64,000 nt of DNA from Lentilactobacillus parakefiri (GTDB lineage: Bacteria > Bacillota > Bacilli > Lactobacillales > Lactobacillaceae). Location: positions 62,001-126,000 of the forward strand of contig NZ_BDGB01000161.1 of assembly GCF_002157585.1 (NCBI RefSeq), read 5' to 3'. The notes beneath the pieces were generated by a model, which worked only from the letters and a program-made list of their open reading frames with translations, was not told the DNA's origin and did no database searches. Made by a program: the position numbers and the translations under genes. Shown here in pieces: positions 17,901 through 25,054 of the stretch (the stretch's first letter is position 1; each line of letters starts with the position of its first letter).

Positions 17901-18752
17901 ATGATTAGAGTTAAGCGATTATTAGTTTTTACTATTGTTCCTTTTGCGTGGGGGATTATCACTGCTATACCTAGTCAGGCCAGCAACTTGTCTGAGTCTT
18001 CACCAGTGCCTAACACAGTCTTGATGTCTCATACTACTGCCAACTCCTTATCGAAAGATACGTCTTACTCCACCGATCAAATAGCCAAAAAGTCAGATAT
18101 AAATGAAAATGTCTGTGTTGAAAGAAAGGCGACTGCATCCGAAGGTGTGAAGAACCAAGAAGACAATTTAGCCCCTTCTTCAGAACCTTCATCCAATCCT
18201 ACCGTAAATCGTAAGTCAACACAGTTATCCGATTCAAGGGGTAAAATTTTACATTTAAAGAAATCGGTTACACAAGCAAAGAAAAGGACCTCGTCTCAGA
18301 AGAGCAACGGTAGTGAAACATTTAAGGTTAAATCTTCAACCATTGTAAAGAACAAGCCGGTAAAAAATAACGGACAAGTATATGTATTAGTCAAAAAAGA
18401 TGGTACCAATACAACTGCAGATAAAAGCGACAATGGCAAAACTACTGACTCGAGCCAGCAAGCAACTAATAGTTCTAACTCAACGAATAACAACAGTTCT
18501 CAGCAGGTACAATCTAGTGCCAACGCTACAAATGAGGAAAATTCTTCAGAGGATGTGAATGATCAGATGGATGATCAAGCAAAATCAGCTAATATTCGAC
18601 TTCAACCTTGGTACACCGGTACTGCAGCTGCAGCAAACGTTGGTCAGTTATTGTACCATATCACGGGTTCAGTTTCTAACGTTGTTGGTCAGGGAACGTC
18701 AATTGTTGGTGCAATAACAAGCATTGTTTCAACACTACGTAATTTAATTTAA
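17901..18752 (+). CDS. Secreted low-complexity protein, unknown
   Basis: A 283-residue exported protein. The start is ATG 17901 (site GGGGGA); a signal peptide follows (RVKRLLVFTIVPFAWGIITA, cleavage near PSQAS). The body is Ser/Asn/Lys/Thr-rich and probably disordered, with a Gln/Asn/Ser stretch around 185-225. The last 45 residues are hydrophobic and Gly/Ala/Ser-rich (TGTAAAANVGQLLYHITG, TSIVGAITSIVSTLRNLI), which could be a membrane-active or self-associating segment. No LPXTG, lipobox or repeat anchor is seen. It is the first of three closely spaced genes; codon use is AT-rich against the neighbours, suggesting transfer. Confidence 0.75.
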   Translation: MIRVKRLLVFTIVPFAWGIITAIPSQASNLSESSPVPNTVLMSHTTANSLSKDTSYSTDQIAKKSDINENVCVERKATASEGVKNQEDNLAPSSEPSSNPTVNRKSTQLSDSRGKILHLKKSVTQAKKRTSSQKSNGSETFKVKSSTIVKNKPVKNNGQVYVLVKKDGTNTTADKSDNGKTTDSSQQATNSSNSTNNNSSQQVQSSANATNEENSSEDVNDQMDDQAKSANIRLQPWYTGTAAAANVGQLLYHITGSVSNVVGQGTSIVGAITSIVSTLRNLI

Positions 18753-18777
18753 TATATCATGGGGGGATATAGAAAAA

Positions 18778-19700
18778 TGACTCATATGAGTAAAAATATC
18801 ATAAGATACAGTATTGTACTTCTTTCCCTTTTTACAGGTACCTATATTCAAAGTTCGAATGCTTTTGCTACCACCGAAAATGTGAGTACCATTAGTAATC
18901 AAAGTACTGGTAATACTGAAAACAGCGATAATGACAGTGGAAAGGATACCGGAGGAGGAGGAATAATAATTGATCCAGCACACGGTGGTAACAATGGTGG
19001 AGGGGCTTCCACTAATTATCCTAATAATGCCACTGCAACTTCCTCTGCAACCGGATTGGGAACCGGATCATCCACTGCAGCACTAACACCAGTAAAGGGA
19101 CCTGAGACTGATGTAGGTAATACGGACACCAATGATTCTTATACATTACGTACTCAAGATGCAAATATAACCGAAAGTGAAAGCCCTCAAGTAGGAGATG
19201 CAACGTTAACCCTTGGTCAAGAAAAAGAAATCGCAAAGCAGTACGGTATGAAAACTGTTTCAAACGATACCGCAAAAAAGTTAGGCATGACACCAGTTAG
19301 CGTTGAGAATGAAGAGCAGCTTAATTATGTTCTGTCAGGAAAGCTTGAAGGCACTCAACCATATCAAGCAACAGCATTTGCAAAGACCACAAAGTCCAAT
19401 TCTAAATCAAAAATTGTGAGGAAGGGGCTGTATACTAATGGAGTAGAGGTTATTTATGGAAATGTACGCTTTACCAGGAAGGGACATAAGATCAAGAAAA
19501 TCAAAAACGTTTGGACTGATACTGCCGGGCTTAGCTACCCGGTTCAGTGGGAGCAAAGATCTGCGTGGGTTCATATAAATAAAGGAAGACGATCAGGCAT
19601 CGTAACCTTCAAGGGGGAACGAATCTTTTCCATTATTATTCCAGGACGTACCATTACACTAGTCAGACCAACAACCTTTAAAATGCGATTTAAGGCCTAA
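18778..19700 (+). CDS. Secreted protein with Gly-rich N-terminus, unknown
   Basis: A 307-residue exported protein whose ATG 18778 follows ATGGGGGGAT. After a signal peptide (IIRYSIVLLSLFTGTYIQSS, cut near NAFA) comes a Thr/Asn-rich segment with GGGGIIIDPAHGG and NNGGGAS. A charged helix-prone part follows (about 140-200, EKEIAKQYGMKTVSNDTAKK). The final 90 residues look folded and basic (KIVRKGLYTNGVEVIYGNVRF, VTFKGERIFSIIIPGRT) with regular beta alternation. No wall anchor is seen. It starts 25 nt after the preceding gene and is likely co-transcribed. I do not recognise the family. Confidence 0.75.
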
Positions 19701-19736
19701 AGGAAGAAAATTACCTTGGAAGGAGAATAAATAATC

Positions 19737-20024
19737 ATGGTAGCAGGCACACCAATCTACTTTGGCGATCTAATATTTTCAATTGTTTCATGGGCGGTTC
19801 TAATTGCACTAATTGGATTGATAGCATATGGAGCAATAAAAATTTACAAAGCTATTGTCCATCATAACAATGATTGGTTAATAAATTCAATTAGCTTATT
19901 TTCACAACTTCTTAGAAGGAGCCATCAGGTGTTTTTTCGCCAGATGGCTCCTTCTATGTGTTTTCAAAACCAGCAATACTCTTTTGTTTTAATTCAAAAT
20001 CACACTTTTACATTAGAATCGTGA
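19737..20024 (+). CDS. Small membrane protein at the end of the secreted cluster
   Basis: A 95-residue open frame with site AAGGAG before ATG 19737. One clear membrane helix lies at about 9-36 (IFSIVSWAVLIALIGLIAYGA), followed by the basic IKIYKAIVHH. Beyond residue 45 the frame runs through a 13-bp perfect hairpin (19914-19955) and reads unlikely sequence, so the natural protein may be shorter, with the end altered by a frameshift, or the hairpin is not a terminator. Its position suggests a membrane partner for the two secreted proteins. Confidence 0.55.
   Translation: MVAGTPIYFGDLIFSIVSWAVLIALIGLIAYGAIKIYKAIVHHNNDWLINSISLFSQLLRRSHQVFFRQMAPSMCFQNQQYSFVLIQNHTFTLES
19914..19955. repeat. Perfect 13-bp hairpin inside the small membrane gene
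   Basis: AGAAGGAGCCATC and GATGGCTCCTTCT are perfect arms around a 16-nt loop that contains T6. No T run follows the 3' arm, so termination would be weak. It ends the three-gene secreted cluster by position. Confidence 0.6.
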
Positions 20025-20174
20025 ATATCCGTTGAAACATGCGGCCCGTCAATATATAATTAAAATGATACAGTTTAGTAACTAATATCCAAAGTTAATG
20101 AACTTATCCGTCAACTTTAAATTTCATTAACTCTTTAATATATAATTTAAAATTAGATGATCTGAGGTTCTTTT

Positions 20175-20510
20175 ATGGTTAATCTTTTCACGATGCTCAA
20201 CATACATATCTTTTCTCTTTCGCTTTTTTTCGTGTGCTTATTAATTGCCTTTGTAATTGATATATACAGCTCTTTTCGCCGTCATCGTGAATTGGGAAAA
20301 CCCGAGAAAGCTAAAAAATATATTCTCAAAGAAAAGAAGCAGAAAATATATATCAGGATTATATGCCTACCATTTCTATTGGTTGCATTAATTGGAATTG
20401 TAGAAATGACCCCACCAACCTCAGTTTCAGAGTATACACTCACCCTATTCTATACGAGCGATATAATGTTGGATGCATTAGCACTAATAAACTTAAGAAT
20501 CAGTTTTTAA
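20175..20510 (+). CDS. Small membrane protein, unknown
   Basis: A 111-residue protein with three hydrophobic stretches (about 8-30, 55-75, 85-105) split by a very basic loop (SFRRHRELGKPEKAKKYILKEKKQK). The ribosome site is only TGAGGTTC before ATG 20175. It has AT-rich codon use like the secreted cluster upstream. Function unknown. A promoter-like TATAAT lies near 20145. Confidence 0.5.
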   Translation: MVNLFTMLNIHIFSLSLFFVCLLIAFVIDIYSSFRRHRELGKPEKAKKYILKEKKQKIYIRIICLPFLLVALIGIVEMTPPTSVSEYTLTLFYTSDIMLDALALINLRISF

Positions 20511-20602
20511 TCCAGAAAGTTCGATTAAAAACTGATTTCCGTGACAAACCAACAGCTCCCAAAGTAAATTAATCGAATTCACAATGTTGATAATCAAAAG
20601 CA

Positions 20603-20632
20603 CCTCGTCCAATTACGACGAGGCGTTTTTTG
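20603..20632 (+). terminator. Rho-independent terminator
   Basis: CCTCGTC and GACGAGG arms with a 7-nt loop, followed by CGTTTTTTG. It ends the AT-rich block begun at 17901. Confidence 0.85.
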
Positions 20633-20697
20633 TATTTGATTGTGGAACAATAGCAACCCACATTGACTATATGATCTCCATTGCGACTACCAAGTCC

Positions 20698-20877
20698 TCA
20701 CCACTTATCCGGACTCCAGATTCGCCCATCCAATTCATCCTGCGATTGTTGGGCCCGCTTTTCCTGTTCCTTGGCCAAGTCGATGGCTGCTTGATAGATC
20801 GACTTATTAATAAATGACTGGTCGGCTGATTTTAATTGTGCCAGCTGATCGGCCAGCCAGTCCGTTGTATCACTCAT
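20698..20877 (-). CDS. Small helical protein coupled to the oxidoreductase gene
   Basis: A 59-residue protein (MSDTTDWLADQLAQLKSADQ at the start), probably all helical, ending in DGRIWSPDKW. It begins 3 nt from the end of the NAD(P)H oxidoreductase gene; that gene supplies the overlapping GAGGAATAG ribosome region. Tight coupling argues it is expressed. Function unknown. Confidence 0.65.
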   Translation of the reverse strand: MSDTTDWLADQLAQLKSADQSFINKSIYQAAIDLAKEQEKRAQQSQDELDGRIWSPDKW

Positions 20878-20879
20878 CA

Positions 20880-21578
20880 CTATTCCTCCTGATCGCGAAT
20901 CATTTTGACGTCCTCTTTTAAACTTTCAACATTATTCTGCTGGTCGTCAATTGCGTTAATCACCAAATCGATCATCCGCTGCTGATCATCCGGCTTATCG
21001 GCTTTGGTAGCCTGCAGTCGCTGCACCAGCCACTGTTCACGATTAGCCAGACTTAAGGGCATGGTCGCACTCAAGTATGCCAGATAATCAACCAGTAGCT
21101 TTTCTTTTTCTGACGGGGTCAAATAGCCAAATTGGTTGACGACAAACGGCTTGAGATAAGTCATCCCCGACTTATTGGCAAACGCCTGAAACGGCCGCAG
21201 CAATTCTGAAATTGTAAACTGCTCAGGACCACCAGCTTGAAAGTCAGTTTCAGCATCGCCCAAAGAGACGACAATTCCCAATTCCTTATCTTTTAAAGCA
21301 TGCTTAGCCACAATGTAGTTTCGCGTGAAAACATCGTCCATAAATTGCTTTAAGCTCGCCGGTGACGAATACCAGTACATTGGAAACTGAAAGATAATTC
21401 GGTCGAAGTCCCTCAGTGCGTTTTGCTCCTTATCGATATCGATCGCGTTGGTGGCGGCATATAAGTCATCAATCACTTGGTATTTCACGTCATCCAGGGA
21501 ATAAAAACTCGTTTTAAGAAATTGTTGTGTCCCAGAATCTTCGAAATGAGGATGAGAGATTAGAATTAGCGTTTTCAT
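20880..21578 (-). CDS. NAD(P)H-dependent oxidoreductase, flavodoxin-like fold
   Basis: A 232-residue protein of the Flavodoxin_2/NQO-like family (MdaB/KefF group), which reduces quinones or azo/nitro compounds with FMN or FAD. LILISHPHFEDSGTQQFLK is the phosphate-binding N-terminus; FDRIIFQFPMYWYSSPASLK is the flavin-contact loop with the typical PxYWYS. The C-terminal 35 residues are a helical extension. Reads as the first gene of a two-gene unit with the 59-aa protein. Role likely in electrophile or quinone stress, fitting the OsmC gene on the other side. Confidence 0.87.
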   Translation of the reverse strand: MKTLILISHPHFEDSGTQQFLKTSFYSLDDVKYQVIDDLYAATNAIDIDKEQNALRDFDRIIFQFPMYWYSSPASLKQFMDDVFTRNYIVAKHALKDKELGIVVSLGDAETDFQAGGPEQFTISELLRPFQAFANKSGMTYLKPFVVNQFGYLTPSEKEKLLVDYLAYLSATMPLSLANREQWLVQRLQATKADKPDDQQRMIDLVINAIDDQQNNVESLKEDVKMIRDQEE

Positions 21579-21680
21579 TGTGGCCCTTCACCTTTCATAA
21601 GTACTTTTGATTTCGCTTCCATTGAAAATCGTCTATATTAAGATTGTAAACCAAATGATAATTAAAAGGAGATTTTAGCA

Positions 21681-22103
21681 ATGGCAATTTATAATGTTCA
21701 CACGACCTTACGGGATGTTGGCGCACAAACCATCAATACCGCGGGTGTCCACCAATTCATCGCTGATGAGCCCACCAAGTTCCGCGGCACCGATGCCGGG
21801 CCCAACCCGGTTCAGTACCTACTGGGAGCCGTTGGTGCCTGCTTGGGGGCCAGCGCAGCTTCATTAGTTAACCGGCCAAGTTCCAACATTAAAGTCAAAC
21901 AATTTGAAGTCGAAGTGACCGGAGAAACAGAACGCTTCGCCGACAAGTCATCCCGTGTCAAAAGTATTCATGTGAAGCTCACCTGCCAAACCAATTTGGA
22001 TAAAGAAGGCAACGATCAGTTTATTGAAGACACGATTCACCTATGTACGGTTCACGACACTTTAAAAGATTCAGTCGCTTTTACGTTTGAGATTACCGAT
22101 TAA
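21681..22103 (+). CDS. OsmC/Ohr-family peroxidase-like protein
   Basis: A 140-residue OsmC-fold protein, active on organic hydroperoxides in characterised members. The two cysteines expected of the family are present: one in LLGAVGACLGASAASL (near residue 57) and one in IHLCTVHDTLKDS (near 122). AAAAGGAG precedes ATG 21681. It is divergent from the flavodoxin-like gene, and a CIRCE box follows its stop, belonging to clpL. Confidence 0.88.
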   Translation: MAIYNVHTTLRDVGAQTINTAGVHQFIADEPTKFRGTDAGPNPVQYLLGAVGACLGASAASLVNRPSSNIKVKQFEVEVTGETERFADKSSRVKSIHVKLTCQTNLDKEGNDQFIEDTIHLCTVHDTLKDSVAFTFEITD

Positions 22104-22141
22104 TTGCGCGAGTCATAAATCGATAATTATTACATTGCTTG

Positions 22142-22168
22142 TTAGCACTCTAAATTTTAGAGTGCTAA
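22142..22168. promoter_or_regulatory. CIRCE operator (HrcA site)
   Basis: TTAGCACTC and GAGTGCTAA are separated by 9 nt: an exact CIRCE inverted repeat, the binding site of the heat-shock repressor HrcA. It lies about 200 nt before clpL. I see no CtsR heptad repeat in the same region, although clpL genes are often CtsR targets. Confidence 0.93.
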
Positions 22169-22251
22169 TTTTATTCTTGAAATTATGTTATTCTCAACAA
22201 AAATCGCTGATGAAACATCATCCCTCAGCTTTACGTCCCCAATCAAAATGC

Positions 22252-22280
22252 TTGAACGCATTACAAATGCATGATATTAT
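22252..22280 (+). promoter_or_regulatory. clpL: Probable clpL promoter
   Basis: TTGAAC and TATTAT are separated by 17 nt. The CIRCE box lies about 84 nt upstream of the -35, farther than usual, so a second promoter nearer the operator is possible. Confidence 0.6.
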
Positions 22281-22286
22281 ATAGTT

Positions 22287-22327
22287 GTTCCGAAGGGGAA
22301 TGAGTGTTCGCCCGCTTGGAACTTTTT
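22287..22327 (+). promoter_or_regulatory. Terminator-like hairpin in the clpL leader
   Basis: GTTCCGAAGGGG pairs with CCCGCTTGGAAC (11 pairs, bulged G on each side), a 12-nt loop, then T5 and A7. It lies in the leader between the promoter and start codon. It could be an attenuator, a leftover terminator or a temperature-sensitive structure. Confidence 0.6.
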
Positions 22328-22370
22328 AAAAAAATACACGAAAATCATTTAGAATATGGGGGCATAGCCT

Positions 22371-24413
22371 ATGAATAACGATATTTTTGGAACTAATGGC
22401 TTTGATGACATTTTTAACGACCCATTCTTCAGGAATGCAATGTCTGATTCCAACGGTCGCCAGCAATCCCGTCAACAACCCATTCAGGTTCAAGAACGCA
22501 GGCCTCAGCAAAAGAAAACACTGTTGGACGAATATGGGACTGATTTAACCCAAATGGCTAAAGATGGCAAGTTGGATCCAGTCATTGGCCGTGATAAAGA
22601 AATTGAACAGATGGAAGAAGTACTCAGTCGACGCACTAAGAACAATCCAGTCCTCATCGGTGAGGCCGGTGTTGGTAAGACGGCGGTTGTTGAAGGTTTG
22701 GCACAAAAGATTGTTGCCGGCGATGTTTCCGAAAAACTTCTCAACAAGAAGATCATCTCAATTGATGTTGTTTCACTGGTTCAAGGAACTGGTATCCGTG
22801 GCCAATTTGAGGAGCGGATGAAGAAATTAATTGACGATGTGTCAAAGGATAAGAACGTCATTCTGTTCATTGATGAAATTCATCAAATCATCGGCGCCGG
22901 GTCTACTGGTGAAGGTGACAAGATGGATGCTGGTAACATTTTAAAGCCGAAGCTTGCTCGCGGTGACTTCCAGTTAATCGGTGCCACCACCAGCAATGAG
23001 TACCGGGATATTGAAAAAGATCAGGCGCTGGCACGTCGATTCCAGCCAATCATGGTCAACGAACCGAGCGAAGAAGATACTTTGACGATCATCAAAGGCC
23101 TGGCACCAAAATACGAGAAGTTTCACCACGTTCAATACACCGCAGATGCATTAAAAGCGGCGGTTAGTTTGAGCAACCGTTACATTCAGGACCGAATGAA
23201 TCCTGACAAGGCCATTGATTTGATTGATCAAGCTGGTGCCAAAGTAGCGATGGGCTCTTCACTGACGAAGGATAAGTCCACCTTGCAGCAAGAGGCTGAG
23301 GAGCTGAATAAAGATAAGCAGGCAGCCTCCAAGAAAGAGGACTTCGAACAGGCTGCCAAGCTGCGTGACAAGCTGGAAAAGGTTCAACAACAGATCGATA
23401 ACATCGACAGCGGCACCAAAGTGACAACACCAAAGGTCACTCCTGAGGTCATTCAATCCGTCGTTGAACGGATCACGGGTGTTCCGGTAACCGACGTTAA
23501 TAAGAACGAAGTCAACCAGCTGAATCATTTGGACAAGGACTTGAAGAAAGAAGTTATTGGCCAAGACAAAGCACTGGATGCCATTTCAGCCGCGATTCGT
23601 CGTAGCCGGGTTGGCTTTACTGAAGGCAACCGGCCAATTGGCAGTTTCTTGTTTGTCGGCCCTACCGGTGTTGGTAAGACTCAAACAGCCAAGGCGCTTG
23701 CGAAAGAGTTATTTGGCACCACTAAGGCCATGTTCAGATATGATATGTCGGAATACATGGACAAAATCAGTGCCAGCAAATTGATTGGTTCAGCACCTGG
23801 ATACGTCGGTTATGAAGAAGGCGGCCGATTAACCGAACAAGTCCGTCGCCACCCATACAGTTTGATTTTGATGGATGAAATCGAAAAAGCGCATCCAGAT
23901 GTCTTGAACCTGTTACTGCAGATCTTGGATGATGGTCGTTTGTCAGACGCCCAGGGTCGAACCGTTGACTTCAGTAACACCGTCATTATCATGACCAGTA
24001 ACGCCGGTCAAAGCGATGCGGATAACAAGCAAAACGTGATCGACCGCTTGAAGCCTTACTTCAAACTTGAATTTCTGAACCGAATTGACGATATTATCCA
24101 ATTCAACTCATTGACCAAGCCTGATCTGTTGAAGATTCTTGATTTGATGTTAAACGACTTGAATCAATTGGTTGATAAGTCACGTGGCATCCACTTCAAT
24201 GTTACTGCCGACGCCAAGAATAAGTTGGTCGACATGGGTTATAGTCAAGAACTTGGTGCCCGTCCAATGCACAGAGTCATCACGAAAGAAATTACCGATA
24301 AATTAACCAATAGTTATCTGCAGAATCCGGACGTCAAAGACTTCAGAGTCGCTGTTGACGAGGATACTATCAAAGTTGAACCAGTTGCTTCCAAGCAAGC
24401 AATTGCATCATAA
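22371..24413 (+). CDS. clpL: ClpL-type HSP100 chaperone ATPase
   Basis: A 680-residue Clp/HSP100 ATPase with two AAA+ modules: Walker A GEAGVGKT and Walker B LFIDEI in the first, GPTGVGKT and LILMDEIEKAHP in the second. A UVR-like middle coiled coil (KKEDFEQAAKLRDKLEKVQQQ) sits around 305-345. The N-terminus is short, Asn/Phe/Gln-rich (NDIFGTNGFDDIFNDPFF), with no Clp N-domain and no zinc finger, which favours ClpL over ClpE or ClpC. Between TSNAG and FLNRID no (L/I)GF tripeptide for ClpP docking is visible, so it probably refolds rather than degrades. The CIRCE site predicts heat induction. Start ATG 22371 after GGGGGC. Confidence 0.85.
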   Translation: MNNDIFGTNGFDDIFNDPFFRNAMSDSNGRQQSRQQPIQVQERRPQQKKTLLDEYGTDLTQMAKDGKLDPVIGRDKEIEQMEEVLSRRTKNNPVLIGEAGVGKTAVVEGLAQKIVAGDVSEKLLNKKIISIDVVSLVQGTGIRGQFEERMKKLIDDVSKDKNVILFIDEIHQIIGAGSTGEGDKMDAGNILKPKLARGDFQLIGATTSNEYRDIEKDQALARRFQPIMVNEPSEEDTLTIIKGLAPKYEKFHHVQYTADALKAAVSLSNRYIQDRMNPDKAIDLIDQAGAKVAMGSSLTKDKSTLQQEAEELNKDKQAASKKEDFEQAAKLRDKLEKVQQQIDNIDSGTKVTTPKVTPEVIQSVVERITGVPVTDVNKNEVNQLNHLDKDLKKEVIGQDKALDAISAAIRRSRVGFTEGNRPIGSFLFVGPTGVGKTQTAKALAKELFGTTKAMFRYDMSEYMDKISASKLIGSAPGYVGYEEGGRLTEQVRRHPYSLILMDEIEKAHPDVLNLLLQILDDGRLSDAQGRTVDFSNTVIIMTSNAGQSDADNKQNVIDRLKPYFKLEFLNRIDDIIQFNSLTKPDLLKILDLMLNDLNQLVDKSRGIHFNVTADAKNKLVDMGYSQELGARPMHRVITKEITDKLTNSYLQNPDVKDFRVAVDEDTIKVEPVASKQAIAS

Positions 24414-24436
24414 TCCCGAAATAATGGCAATCTAAT

Positions 24437-24465
24437 TTGACAAAGGCCTGCGATGTTGGTATATT
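24437..24465 (+). promoter_or_regulatory. Cold-shock gene promoter
   Basis: A consensus TTGACA, 17-nt spacer and TATATT, starting 24 nt after the clpL stop. No clear clpL terminator is seen before it, so clpL readthrough into the cold-shock gene is possible. Confidence 0.8.
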
Positions 24466-24471
24466 ATATTT

Positions 24472-24600
24472 AATGTGTTTAAGGGTTCGATTTTCAAAGG
24501 TATTTGTTTTGTAGTATTATGAAATAACTCCTTGGAATCACTGCAACTTGATACATTAAATATAATTATGCGCTTAAAGCGCAAGGAGGTTTCATATATT
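24472..24600 (+). promoter_or_regulatory. Long 5' leader of the cold-shock gene
   Basis: About 130 nt of untranslated leader, typical of cold-shock genes whose mRNA switches structure with temperature. ACTCCTTG (24527-24534) is complementary to the ribosome site CAAGGAGG (24582-24589), and GCGCTTAAAGCGC sits directly before that site. Confidence 0.6.
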
Positions 24601-24804
24601 ATGAAACAAGGTACTGTTAAATGGTTCAACGCTGATAAAGGTTATGGCTTCATTACTACTGACGATGGTGACGTATTTGTTCACTTCTCAGCTATCAACA
24701 AGGACGGCTTCAAGTCATTAGACGAAGGCCAAAAAGTTACCCTTGACGTTGAAGACAGTGACCGTGGACCACAAGCTGCTAACGTTACACCAATTGAAGA
24801 CTAA
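24601..24804 (+). CDS. Cold-shock protein (CspA family)
   Basis: A 67-residue single cold-shock domain RNA chaperone. RNP1 ([11 protein letters not shown]) and RNP2 (DVFVHFSAI) motifs are complete. The start is ATG 24601, behind AAGGAGG. Length and charge are standard. It binds single-stranded nucleic acid and relieves mRNA structure in the cold or in growth-phase changes. A strong terminator follows. Confidence 0.96.
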   Translation: MKQGTVKWFNADKGYGFITTDDGDVFVHFSAINKDGFKSLDEGQKVTLDVEDSDRGPQAANVTPIED

Positions 24805-24822
24805 TTAATTAGTTTAAAATTT

Positions 24823-24859
24823 GAAAGAACCAGCGATTTTGGTCGCTGGTTCTTTTTTT
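24823..24859 (+). terminator. Terminator of the cold-shock gene
   Basis: AAGAACCAGCGA and TCGCTGGTTCTT arms with a 6-nt loop and T7 tail. Confidence 0.93.
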
Positions 24860-25054
24860 GTCTACATCTGTTTATTGCCCCCATGCGTTCTTAACCACCA
24901 TGACATTTGGAACTTAATTGGCATATCCACTTGGCGGCAATTCAACCGCCATCATTTAGAATATTTGTAATCGAAATGATACTTTCACCGTAATAAATAA
25001 TCAACTATAATAGTACTTGCTTTATTTAATCCATTAAGAAAGGAGAGATCGAAT

